From Domibacillus epiphyticus (GTDB lineage: Bacteria; Bacillota; Bacilli; Bacillales; Domibacillaceae), in NCBI RefSeq assembly GCF_001975785.1, contig NZ_MSFI01000020.1, forward strand, positions 62,001 to 126,000: a DNA stretch of 64,000 nucleotides, read 5' to 3'. The translations under genes and the position numbers were made by a program. Numbering within the stretch: the first letter of the stretch is position 1; each line of letters begins with the position of its first letter. The notes beneath the pieces were generated by a model. The model was not told the origin of the DNA. It ran no database searches and saw nothing but the letters and a program-made list of their open reading frames with translations. Below, one piece after another: positions 52,734 to 60,325 of the stretch.

Positions 52734-53648
52734 TTGCAAAATTTTCGACCGTATATCATACTTGTCTTCACTATGATGATTTGGGGATTTAATGTTCCCC
52801 TTATCAAAATTCTTGTTAGTACTTTTGAACCGGTGACGATTACGTCGCTTCGGATTTTTACCGCCTCGCTTGTTATTTTTTTGATTCTGGGCTTCATGGG
52901 CAAAGTTCATCTTCCTAAAAAAACGCACTGGAAATATATACTCGGCGGGGGCCTGTTTAACGTCTTCTTTCATCATTTATTTCTCGGTCTTGGCGCCGCG
53001 GGAACAAGCGCGGTTCACACCGGAATCATTCTCGGCCTCGGTCCGATTTTAACGGCTATTATGTCGATTCTATTCCTTAAAAGCGGAATTTCTTTCTTGC
53101 GCATTTTTGGATTTTTCATTGGAACGGCTGGTGTTCTTGTCACGGTACTCGGTGGCGGGAGTGGACTCAGCGGAATGGCACTTGGTGATTTATATATTTT
53201 TATTTCTATTGCCACGCAAGCGTTCAGCTTTATTATCGTCAGCCGTGCTGCACGCGAAATGGACCCGCTGCTCTTAACAGGGTATATGCAGCTGTTCGGC
53301 TCTCTTGGTATTTTCCTGGCAAGTTTAATGATGGAGCCGGACGGACTCGCTTCTCTGCAAAATGGCAGCCTCACCGCACTTGGCGTATTTTTGCTTTCTG
53401 CATGCGGTGCAACGGCAATCGGACACTTAGTCTACAATAACACGATTACGAAAATTGGCCCATCTGAATCAGCCATCTTTCTGAATTTAAACACGTTCTT
53501 CTCGATTGTCGGTTCCGCTGTATTATTAAATGAACCGATTTATTACTACCACTGGCTCGGCCTTTTTCTCATCGTACCGGGTGTTCTAATGGGATCGGGC
53601 GCGCTCGAAGACATCATCCGGAAGCGTGCCCGTGCGAGAAAAGTGTAA
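52734..53648 (+). CDS. EamA/DMT family transporter
   Basis: The 304-residue protein has ten hydrophobic segments in two EamA repeats (LVFTMMIWGFNVPLIKIL, THWKYILGGGLFN; and ALGVFLLSACGATAIGHL, with a late FFSIVGSAVLLNEPIYYYHWLGLFLIVPGVLMG). It begins at a TTG behind AAAGAAGGGA. Such carriers export amino acids or metabolites. It follows the ThrE-type pair by 50 bases and may be in the same unit. Confidence 0.88.
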   Translation: MQNFRPYIILVFTMMIWGFNVPLIKILVSTFEPVTITSLRIFTASLVIFLILGFMGKVHLPKKTHWKYILGGGLFNVFFHHLFLGLGAAGTSAVHTGIILGLGPILTAIMSILFLKSGISFLRIFGFFIGTAGVLVTVLGGGSGLSGMALGDLYIFISIATQAFSFIIVSRAAREMDPLLLTGYMQLFGSLGIFLASLMMEPDGLASLQNGSLTALGVFLLSACGATAIGHLVYNNTITKIGPSESAIFLNLNTFFSIVGSAVLLNEPIYYYHWLGLFLIVPGVLMGSGALEDIIRKRARARKV

Positions 53649-53684
53649 TCAGTGCTGTATAAAAAACAGGGCTAGTTCCTCAGC

Positions 53685-53698
53685 ATTTCCCGGGAAAT
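53685..53698. other. Noc-binding site (perfect match)
   Basis: ATTTCCCGGGAAAT is the full 14-base consensus for the nucleoid occlusion protein Noc of B. subtilis. It is intergenic. Confidence 0.75.
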
Positions 53699-53721
53699 AA
53701 CTACACTTATATCTTCATACG

Positions 53722-53752
53722 AAAGACTGGCTGCGTGAATCAGCCAGTCTTT
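53722..53752. terminator. Bidirectional terminator between EamA and amidase genes
   Basis: AAAGACTGGCTG/CAGCCAGTCTTT with a 7-base loop between convergent genes. Confidence 0.85.
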
Positions 53753-53760
53753 AACTTTAT

Positions 53761-55131
53761 TTATTTTCTAGAAGGTTTAAGACTTTGTTCAAGAGCATAG
53801 CCAAATTGGTATAGTTCAGATTCATTTCCATGCTTTGAAATTAACTGTACACCGATGGGAAGATTGCTTTTCGACCAGCCGCAAGGAATTGACAATGAAG
53901 GGTTTCCGGTATAATTTGTCGGAGATGTTAATCTTAACAGCGCATGCCGGACACCTTCTTTTTCATTGTTTATTAGGACTTCTCTCTGACCAATATCGGT
54001 TGGAAGCATCGGCAGTGTCGGAGCCAGTAAAATATCCACATCGTGAAACGATTGATTATATTCATCAATTAACCGACTTCGCTTCATTTGTGATTCAACA
54101 TATTCATACCCTTTTACTTCGCGGCTGGCAGCTAACCTTTCGTATACTTCTGTGTCAATATCATCCTTATATTTTTGCATGGTCTTTACATGTACGGCAG
54201 CAGCCTCAGACTGAATGGTTATCGCTTGAGCCCAAGCAATCTCGTCCATACAGTTTAGATCAATTTTCTTAATCTCTACTTGCAGCCTTTCGAATAAGGC
54301 AATACATTTTGAAATAGCCGCCTGTATTTCTTCATCAACCTGCTGGAAGTAAAACGATGGAATACCAATGACTTTTCCTTTTATGTCCTGTCCAATCAAA
54401 GCACTATAATCTTTTCTTTCCGAACGTATAGAATAAGGGTCTTCTGGATCGAAACCGGCAAGAATGTTTAATAGTAATGCATTATCTTTTATGTTCGTTG
54501 TGATTGGACCGATATGATCCAGCGTATACGCTAAATCAAATACGCCTTTTTTGCTGACTAACCCAAAAGTTGGCTTCATCCCGACGACACCACAGGCGGA
54601 TGAAGGAACTCGAATGGAACCGCCAGTATCCGTTCCTAATGTTCCGCTCACCATTCCTGCGGCGACTGCTGCGGCAGAACCGCTGCTTGAACCACCTGAA
54701 ATCTTATCCGGGTTATGTGGATTGCGGCATGCGCCAAAATAGGAGCGGTCACCTATTGGGCCGTATGCAAATTCGTGGGTGTTCGCTTTCCCAATGATGA
54801 TAGCTCCAGCATCTTCCAGTTTTTTAACGACAGTTGCGTCAATGTCAGGAAGATAGTTCTCATACACTTTTGAACCCATCGTTGTTCTCATTTTTTTCGT
54901 AAAGATTAAGTCTTTTACGGCGATTGGAATTCCGTGAAGAGCACCCCTGTTGTTTCCTGACATTAATTCGCTTTCCAGTTCTTTTGCAGACTGTATTGCT
55001 TTATCTGATACGGTAATAAGTGCATTAATTTTAGGGTTTTCCTCAGCGATCACATCCAGCGATTTTTTAACTAAATCAACAGGGGACAGCTCCCTTTTTT
55101 TTATTAATGTTGAAGCGGTTAATATATCCAT
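53761..55131 (-). CDS. Amidase signature family amidohydrolase
   Basis: The 456-residue enzyme has the Ser-Ser-Lys catalytic set: Lys in IPIAVKDLIF, the signature GGSSSGSAAAVAAGMVSGTLGTDTGGSIRVPSS with both Ser. It resembles GatA in length, but GatB and GatC are absent, so it is a free amidase releasing ammonia from an amide. It is the second gene of an operon with an MFS transporter under a sigma-54 promoter, suggesting uptake and use of an organic amide or ester. Confidence 0.9.
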   Translation of the reverse strand: MDILTASTLIKKRELSPVDLVKKSLDVIAEENPKINALITVSDKAIQSAKELESELMSGNNRGALHGIPIAVKDLIFTKKMRTTMGSKVYENYLPDIDATVVKKLEDAGAIIIGKANTHEFAYGPIGDRSYFGACRNPHNPDKISGGSSSGSAAAVAAGMVSGTLGTDTGGSIRVPSSACGVVGMKPTFGLVSKKGVFDLAYTLDHIGPITTNIKDNALLLNILAGFDPEDPYSIRSERKDYSALIGQDIKGKVIGIPSFYFQQVDEEIQAAISKCIALFERLQVEIKKIDLNCMDEIAWAQAITIQSEAAAVHVKTMQKYKDDIDTEVYERLAASREVKGYEYVESQMKRSRLIDEYNQSFHDVDILLAPTLPMLPTDIGQREVLINNEKEGVRHALLRLTSPTNYTGNPSLSIPCGWSKSNLPIGVQLISKHGNESELYQFGYALEQSLKPSRK

Positions 55132-55149
55132 CAGCTATTCATCTCCTGT

Positions 55150-56460
55150 TCAGACAGCAATTTTTTTCTGTTTTCTCTGACCTGGTTTAACAAACAGCAT
55201 GGCTGTCATCCCGATAACCGAAGCAACTGCGGCTGCGACAAACATGGAAGGATAACCATAACTTACGACCAGGAAGCCCGTTAGTGTAGGAGCAATAATG
55301 GTTGCCGTATTTGTAATGAAGTGAGTAATACCGCCATACGTACCTGCACGGCTCGGTTCTGTATCAATAATGACGGACCAATAAACGGAGTTTGGCAATG
55401 AGTTAAAAGCGTTTCCAATACACATTAAGACCATGACGCCCACAATTGTGTCCGCCGTCGGTATCATAATAAAGCAGATTGCGGTACATAGTAAGGAAAC
55501 AACCGCAAGACCAGATCTTGCGATGCGTAAACTGCCAGTCTTCATCCGCAGATAATCTGAAATCTTTCCGCCCAATAATACCGTAAAGCAGGCGCCAATC
55601 CATGGAATCATTCCTAAATACCAGAGAGCCGATAATTGAAATCCAAATTCGTCCTGCAAATATTTCGGAGTCCATGTCAGCAATAAAAAGTTAATATACT
55701 GGAAAGCAAAATAGCCTAAAGCATTAAATACGAGCGTCGGATTACGGAAGAAATGAAACCATTTAATATTGTCATCATGTTCTCCAACCAATTTCTCATC
55801 AGGCAGTAAATCTTTCGTTGAACGAATTTTTTCAAGCTCTTCTTTTGACACTTTAGGGTGTTCTTCAGGTAAGTTTGTAAACATTTTTGACCAGGCAATG
55901 ACCCAAATAATCCCCAGACTTCCGAGCAGAATAAACATCACTTTCCAGCTTGTAATAGATAAGAGACCTACTGCTACCGGCGCTGTCAATAATGCTCCGA
56001 GCGGCGTTCCTAAAAGACCTAACGAAACAGCAAAGCCACGTTCTTTTGGTGTTGCCCAGTTTGCATTTGTTTTGTTGATCGTTGAAAACGTAGGACCTTC
56101 CGCAAATCCAAATAATATGCGAATAAAGGCGAAACCTGTTAAAGCAGATCCTCCGAATAAAGCCATTCCAATTTCCCCGGCAAAGGCTGTGGCTATAACG
56201 AAGACGGACCATCCAATACCGATAATAATCCAAACGAATTTTGGCCCCTTTTTGTCAGCGAGTATGCCGCCAAATAGTGCGCCAAATAAATAACCGTAGC
56301 CGAAATAACCGAGTACTGCACCCCACGCAATCGCATCGAATCCAAACTCTTCGATAATGTCTTTTTGAGCGTATGAAATGGCCCCGCGGTCGATATAGTT
56401 GATAATAACCATAAGAACCATCATGAGCATAATTTTGTAACGATAGTTATGCTGCATCAT
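55150..56460 (-). CDS. MFS transporter, anion:cation symporter (phthalate/hexuronate type)
   Basis: The 436-residue protein has 12 hydrophobic segments and the ACS family motifs NYIDRGAISYAQKDI (segment 1), GYGYLFGALFGGILADKKGPK and FGFAEGPTFSTINKTNANWATPKERGFA. These carriers import organic anions such as hexuronates, galactarate, phthalate or tartrate. The start follows AAGGAGGAGTTGAAG. It is 18 bases upstream of the amidase and 47 bases downstream of a sigma-54 promoter, and probably imports the amidase's substrate. Confidence 0.9.
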   Translation of the reverse strand: MMQHNYRYKIMLMMVLMVIINYIDRGAISYAQKDIIEEFGFDAIAWGAVLGYFGYGYLFGALFGGILADKKGPKFVWIIIGIGWSVFVIATAFAGEIGMALFGGSALTGFAFIRILFGFAEGPTFSTINKTNANWATPKERGFAVSLGLLGTPLGALLTAPVAVGLLSITSWKVMFILLGSLGIIWVIAWSKMFTNLPEEHPKVSKEELEKIRSTKDLLPDEKLVGEHDDNIKWFHFFRNPTLVFNALGYFAFQYINFLLLTWTPKYLQDEFGFQLSALWYLGMIPWIGACFTVLLGGKISDYLRMKTGSLRIARSGLAVVSLLCTAICFIMIPTADTIVGVMVLMCIGNAFNSLPNSVYWSVIIDTEPSRAGTYGGITHFITNTATIIAPTLTGFLVVSYGYPSMFVAAAVASVIGMTAMLFVKPGQRKQKKIAV

Positions 56461-56506
56461 CTTCAACTCCTCCTTGTTTTGTTTTCGTAACACTCATAAA
56501 ACATAT

Positions 56507-56522
56507 TGCAAAAAGTGTGCCA
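56507..56522 (-). promoter_or_regulatory. Sigma-54 (-24/-12) promoter of the transporter-amidase operon
   Basis: On the minus strand TGGCACACTTTTTGCA matches TGGCAC-N5-TTGCA exactly. Confidence 0.88.
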
Positions 56523-56617
56523 AGTTTAAAGATGATGGTGATAAAAGGGTAAAACATATGATTTATGAAAAAATTTGAACTTTTTACTCTTTTTATAGTA
56601 GACTACTTATGCAGCAT

Positions 56618-56633
56618 TGCATAGAGTTTATGC
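56618..56633. promoter_or_regulatory. Possible enhancer site for the divergent activator
   Basis: TATGCAGCATTGCATA is an inverted repeat (TATGCA/TGCATA), and a further TATGCA half-site lies at 56639-56644. It lies about 100 bases upstream of the sigma-54 promoter. Confidence 0.5.
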
Positions 56634-56663
56634 AAAAACGCAAACAAGAAAAGAGGAGATCAC

Positions 56664-58379
56664 TTGGCTAAAGATTTAAATGTATCATTGGAATTTGCCC
56701 TCCATTCGCTGTCATCAGGGTTTTTAATGATTGATCTTCAGGGCATGATTCAATTCGTGAATAAAAAGGGAGCCGCTCTTCTTAATTTGGAAGCGGACCA
56801 GCAGCATATATCGATTTTTAAGTTAGTGCCCGGAATGGAATCGCTCTTGTTTTTTGAAGAAAAAGAATCGATCAGTGAGGTGCATATTGGTGATCGAAAG
56901 GTAATCTTCAATCATTCTCCCCTCTACTCAAAAGGTGAACTTTGCGGCATTTCCGCTTTATTTGAAGAAGAGAAATATTATGAAGGCCTTTTAAAGGAAC
57001 TCGATTCTTATAAAAATTTAAACCTTGATTTAAAAGCGATTTTCGATACATCTTATGACGTCATTTATGTTTCCGACCATCAAGGTGTGACGCTGCGTGT
57101 CAGTTCAGCGTGTAAAGAACTGTGGGGGAAGGAAGAAAAGGAATTAGTCGGCAAGAGCGTATATGAACTTGAAGAAGCCGGTATTTACAAACCGTCTGTC
57201 ACGAGGCTTGTATTAGAGAAAAAAGAAACCGTTTCCTTGATTCAAACAACGAAAACAGGCAGAAGGTTAAAGGTTGTTGGGACGCCGATTAAAGACGAAA
57301 ATGGCGAGATTATTAGAGTCGTTAATGCATCGCGTGATATTACGGAAGTGAGCCGGCTCCAATCGGAATTAAATGAGATGAAGCAATTAATAGAAGGGTA
57401 TAAAAAAGAACTGAATGACCTGCGGAGCCGCACGGAAACGGAAACACAGCTCGTCTACCGGAGCAAAGAAATGAATCAAGTGATTTCCCTTGCTCAGCGG
57501 GTAGCGGATGTTGATTCAACCGTTTTAATTTTAGGAGAAACCGGTGTTGGTAAGGAAGTCATTGCGAATTACATTCATAAATCCAGCCCTCGATCTGAAA
57601 AACCGTTTATTACCATCAATTGTGGCGCGATTCCGGAGAACCTGCTTGAATCTGAACTGTTTGGTTATGAAAAAGGAGCGTTTACTGGAGCGGTAAAACA
57701 AAAGCTTGGATTATTTGAACTGGCAAGTGAAGGAACGTTATTTCTGGATGAAATCGGCGAAATGCCTCTCCCGCTCCAAACAAAACTGCTTCGTGTCATT
57801 CAAGAACAGCAGCTTGTCCGTGTAGGCGGAACAAAGCCCATTGCCATCAATATTCGGCTCATCACGGCGACAAATCGCAACTTGCTGGAGGAGGTAAAGA
57901 AAGGAGCATTTCGTGAAGATCTTTATTATCGGCTAAATGTGATTCCGATCAAAATTCCTGCACTTCGATATCGAAAAGACGATGTTTTGCCACTCATCTT
58001 GCATTTCGTCGAGGTGTTTAATCAAAAGTATATGCGTACAGCCAAAATATCAAATTCAGCCCTGGATGTTCTTCAAGAATACGAATGGCCAGGGAATGTT
58101 CGGGAACTTCAAAATATTATCGAGCGGCTCGTCGTCTTAACTGAAAAAGAGATGATCAGTCAATCTGAATTGGAAGGCTTATTTTATCCTTCGGGACGCC
58201 GGGAATCTAAAAGTGTTGTTGTAAACAACATTATCCCGCTGAAAGAATGTGTGGAAGAAGCCGAAAACCAGCTGTTGCAATTAGCGAAACGAAAGTACGC
58301 ATCCACTTCGGAAATCGCATCCGTACTTGGAGTAAACCAGTCGACCATCAGCAGGAAGATGCAGCGCTTAAAAAAATAA
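56664..58379 (+). CDS. Sigma-54-dependent activator with two PAS domains
   Basis: The 571-residue activator has a first PAS-like domain (residues 5-90), a second PAS (about 125-230, IFDTSYDVIYVSDHQGVTLRVSSACKELWG), a coiled-coil (SRLQSELNEMKQLIEGYKKEL) and an AAA+ domain. The AAA+ domain has Walker A LGETGVGKE, the GAFTGA loop and LDEIGEMPL. A Fis-type helix-turn-helix (TSEIASVLGVNQSTISRKMQRLKK) ends it. It starts at TTG behind AAGAGGAGA. It is divergent from the MFS-amidase operon, whose promoter is sigma-54 dependent, so it almost certainly controls it. Confidence 0.93.
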   Translation: MAKDLNVSLEFALHSLSSGFLMIDLQGMIQFVNKKGAALLNLEADQQHISIFKLVPGMESLLFFEEKESISEVHIGDRKVIFNHSPLYSKGELCGISALFEEEKYYEGLLKELDSYKNLNLDLKAIFDTSYDVIYVSDHQGVTLRVSSACKELWGKEEKELVGKSVYELEEAGIYKPSVTRLVLEKKETVSLIQTTKTGRRLKVVGTPIKDENGEIIRVVNASRDITEVSRLQSELNEMKQLIEGYKKELNDLRSRTETETQLVYRSKEMNQVISLAQRVADVDSTVLILGETGVGKEVIANYIHKSSPRSEKPFITINCGAIPENLLESELFGYEKGAFTGAVKQKLGLFELASEGTLFLDEIGEMPLPLQTKLLRVIQEQQLVRVGGTKPIAINIRLITATNRNLLEEVKKGAFREDLYYRLNVIPIKIPALRYRKDDVLPLILHFVEVFNQKYMRTAKISNSALDVLQEYEWPGNVRELQNIIERLVVLTEKEMISQSELEGLFYPSGRRESKSVVVNNIIPLKECVEEAENQLLQLAKRKYASTSEIASVLGVNQSTISRKMQRLKK

Positions 58380-58586
58380 ATATCAACTAGGCCGTTTTGC
58401 TTCTGTTGAAAGGTTTATAAAGGCATTTGATTACAACGTGGAGAATAAGCTAGGACGATCGATACGGAAACAAATGTCTTGCATGAATGTTGTATGGAAA
58501 TATGGGGAAAACAATAATTATCAACTATCAGGTGGCAATCCATGATAGTCAACGCAAAAGGTAAACACGTTAAGGGGGGAAAGAGA

Positions 58587-59006
58587 ATGTACCAAAAGAT
58601 TTTACTCGCTGCAGATGGATCTGAAAACTCAGTGAGGGCCGCGAAAGAAGCAGTAAAAATCGCTTCCTTATCTGAAAACAGTGAGGTAAACATTGTATTC
58701 GTCGCTGATTTTTCGAAAGCAAAAAGAGAAATCCTCCATTCACAAGGAATAGAGGAATTGCAGTTAGCGCGGCGTAAAAAGCTTATGCCGGTGGAAGAAG
58801 AACTGAAATCGAACGGCCTCACGTATAACGTAAATATTTTACACGGCGAACCGGGACCGGCCATTGTTGAATACGCAAACGAGCACAAATTTGATCTCGT
58901 CATTGTCGGCAGCCGCGGCCTGAATGCCTTGCAGGAAATGGTGCTTGGCAGCGTCAGTCATAAAGTGGTGAAGCGGGTGAATGGCCCCGTCATGATTGTG
59001 AAATAA
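58587..59006 (+). CDS. Universal stress protein (UspA family)
   Basis: The 139-residue protein has the UspA fold pattern: MYQKILLAADGSENSVRAAKEAV at the start, and the ATP-binding motif VGSRGLNALQEMVLGSVSHKVV (G-x2-G-x9-G-S) near the end. Such single-domain proteins bind ATP and aid stress survival. The start at 58587 follows TTAAGGGGGG. Confidence 0.92.
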   Translation: MYQKILLAADGSENSVRAAKEAVKIASLSENSEVNIVFVADFSKAKREILHSQGIEELQLARRKKLMPVEEELKSNGLTYNVNILHGEPGPAIVEYANEHKFDLVIVGSRGLNALQEMVLGSVSHKVVKRVNGPVMIVK

Positions 59007-59025
59007 CAACGCTGTTTAAAAAATT

Positions 59026-59050
59026 AACCGTACCCAGGGCGGGTACGGTT
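59026..59050. terminator. Terminator between UspA and FhuF-like genes
   Basis: AACCGTACCC/GGGTACGGTT with a 5-base loop between convergent genes; the T run is weak. Confidence 0.6.
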
Positions 59051-59058
59051 ATACATTC

Positions 59059-59709
59059 TCAATTGATTTTCACTTCGCCTAGAAGATCCTCGCATGCTTT
59101 TTCCTTTACCATTGGACAATAGGGGCACTTGTCACACCCAGGGACCTCTTTGTATAAACAGCAAGTCATCCGGGTGTAACTTTGCATGGCTTCCGCCGGT
59201 CCTTTCTTCTGCAAAAAACGTTCATACTCCCTAAGAAGCCGCAAATCACCTGCATCCTCCAGTACATTCACGTACATCCAAAGCGCGTAACCAAAGATAT
59301 TTTCCCGGGAAATAACCGGTGGCAGCTTCGCATTTTTCGCGAGCAATTCAATGACAGGGTTCACCAGGCGATCGAGAATCAGCCTCGCCCCATCATCATC
59401 ACATTGATCCCATTTTTCATGATTCAACTGAAAGAACAGCGGCCACGATTCACCGGATCTTATCACAATTCCAACTTGAGCAGGAGTCCCGTTCCAAACA
59501 CGTCTGTATTTACTGAACATATAGAGATGTCCAGTAATAAAAAGTCCGTAGCGGCGCATCCACATCGAAGCTGCTGCCGGAATAGAAGCAAGCTTCAGGT
59601 GGGCTTCCGCTGAAGCTGTTAACGTATCTATATGATGAACCCAGTCATGCACAGTTCCTGACACCGGTTCATTTTCCGTAAAGTGAAAAGGCAAAAGCTC
59701 CTCCAGCAT
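59059..59709 (-). CDS. FhuF-like ferric-siderophore reductase
   Basis: The 216-residue protein ends with the FhuF-type [2Fe-2S] ligand set TCCLYKEVPGCDKCPYCP (Cys-Cys, then Cys-x2-Cys). FhuF releases iron from ferric hydroxamates in the cytoplasm. The middle has SGESWPLFFQLNHEKW. A good Fur box lies upstream. There is no siderophore uptake gene nearby. The gene body contains a Noc-like site at 59300-59313. Confidence 0.85.
   Translation of the reverse strand: MLEELLPFHFTENEPVSGTVHDWVHHIDTLTASAEAHLKLASIPAAASMWMRRYGLFITGHLYMFSKYRRVWNGTPAQVGIVIRSGESWPLFFQLNHEKWDQCDDDGARLILDRLVNPVIELLAKNAKLPPVISRENIFGYALWMYVNVLEDAGDLRLLREYERFLQKKGPAEAMQSYTRMTCCLYKEVPGCDKCPYCPMVKEKACEDLLGEVKIN
59300..59313. other. 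Noc-binding-like site (one mismatch)
   Basis: TTTTCCCGGGAAAT matches ATTTCCCGGGAAAT except at the first base. It is inside the FhuF-like gene. Confidence 0.6.
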
Positions 59710-59739
59710 GTCCTCACCTCGTTTTTATCTATTTTAATT

Positions 59740-59758
59740 GATAATGATTTTCAAAATC
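59740..59758. promoter_or_regulatory. Fur box upstream of the FhuF-like gene
   Basis: GATAATGATTTTCAAAATC matches 16 of 19 bases of GATAATGATTATCATTATC and is 31 bases upstream of the start, where Fur would block transcription. Confidence 0.75.
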
Positions 59759-59917
59759 AAGTTATGTGGAGAAATTTGAGTAATAATTAATATATGAGAG
59801 TAAGGATCATTATAAGAACAATGCCTAGGATAAAAAAGTTGATTGATATGAGACCCGAGTACATTTCGCTAATTCTTTTAAAAATATGCTACAGTTAAGA
59901 AAAAGGAGTTGATCCCT

Positions 59918-60325
59918 ATGAAAAAATCAGTACGTGTGGTAGGCGCAGTAATCGAAAATGAGGAGCGACATATCCTTTGCGCCCTTCGCTCACCTAATAT
60001 GACACTTCCTAATCTATGGGAATTCCCTGGGGGGAAAATCGAACAAAATGAAACACCGGAACAAAGCTTGAAAAGAGAAATCGCAGAGGAACTATCCTGC
60101 ATAGTAGAGGTGGGAGAAAAGATTAAAGAGGTTGTTCATGAATATGAAGCGATCATTGTGAATTTGCTGACATACAAATGCTGTATTACAGAAGGTACAC
60201 CAACTGCCGAAGAACATGCCGAACTACGTTGGGTGCCTTTAGCTGAACTGAACAAGCTTGAATGGGCACCCGCGGATATTCCGACGATTGATAAGCTATT
60301 ATTAGCGGATGAAGTCCATAAATAA
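59918..60325 (+). CDS. Nudix hydrolase, MutT-like (8-oxo-dGTP or nucleotide pyrophosphatase)
   Basis: The 135-residue enzyme has a full Nudix box within GGKIEQNETPEQSLKREIAEELSC and an N-terminal RVVGAVIENEERHILCALRSPNM typical of MutT/YjhB-type dNTP pyrophosphatases. The start ATG follows AAGGAGTTGATCCCT. The last 24 bases overlap the 3' end of the large helicase gene on the other strand. Nudix domains often accompany this type of PLD-helicase, so a functional link is possible. Confidence 0.88.
   Translation: MKKSVRVVGAVIENEERHILCALRSPNMTLPNLWEFPGGKIEQNETPEQSLKREIAEELSCIVEVGEKIKEVVHEYEAIIVNLLTYKCCITEGTPTAEEHAELRWVPLAELNKLEWAPADIPTIDKLLLADEVHK

Noticed and set aside
53835-54272. 145-codon plus-strand frame opposite the amidase
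   Set aside because: Shadow of a well-supported amidase gene; no ribosome site.
55769-56293. 174-codon plus-strand frame opposite the MFS gene
   Set aside because: Antisense shadow of a protein with clear MFS motifs.
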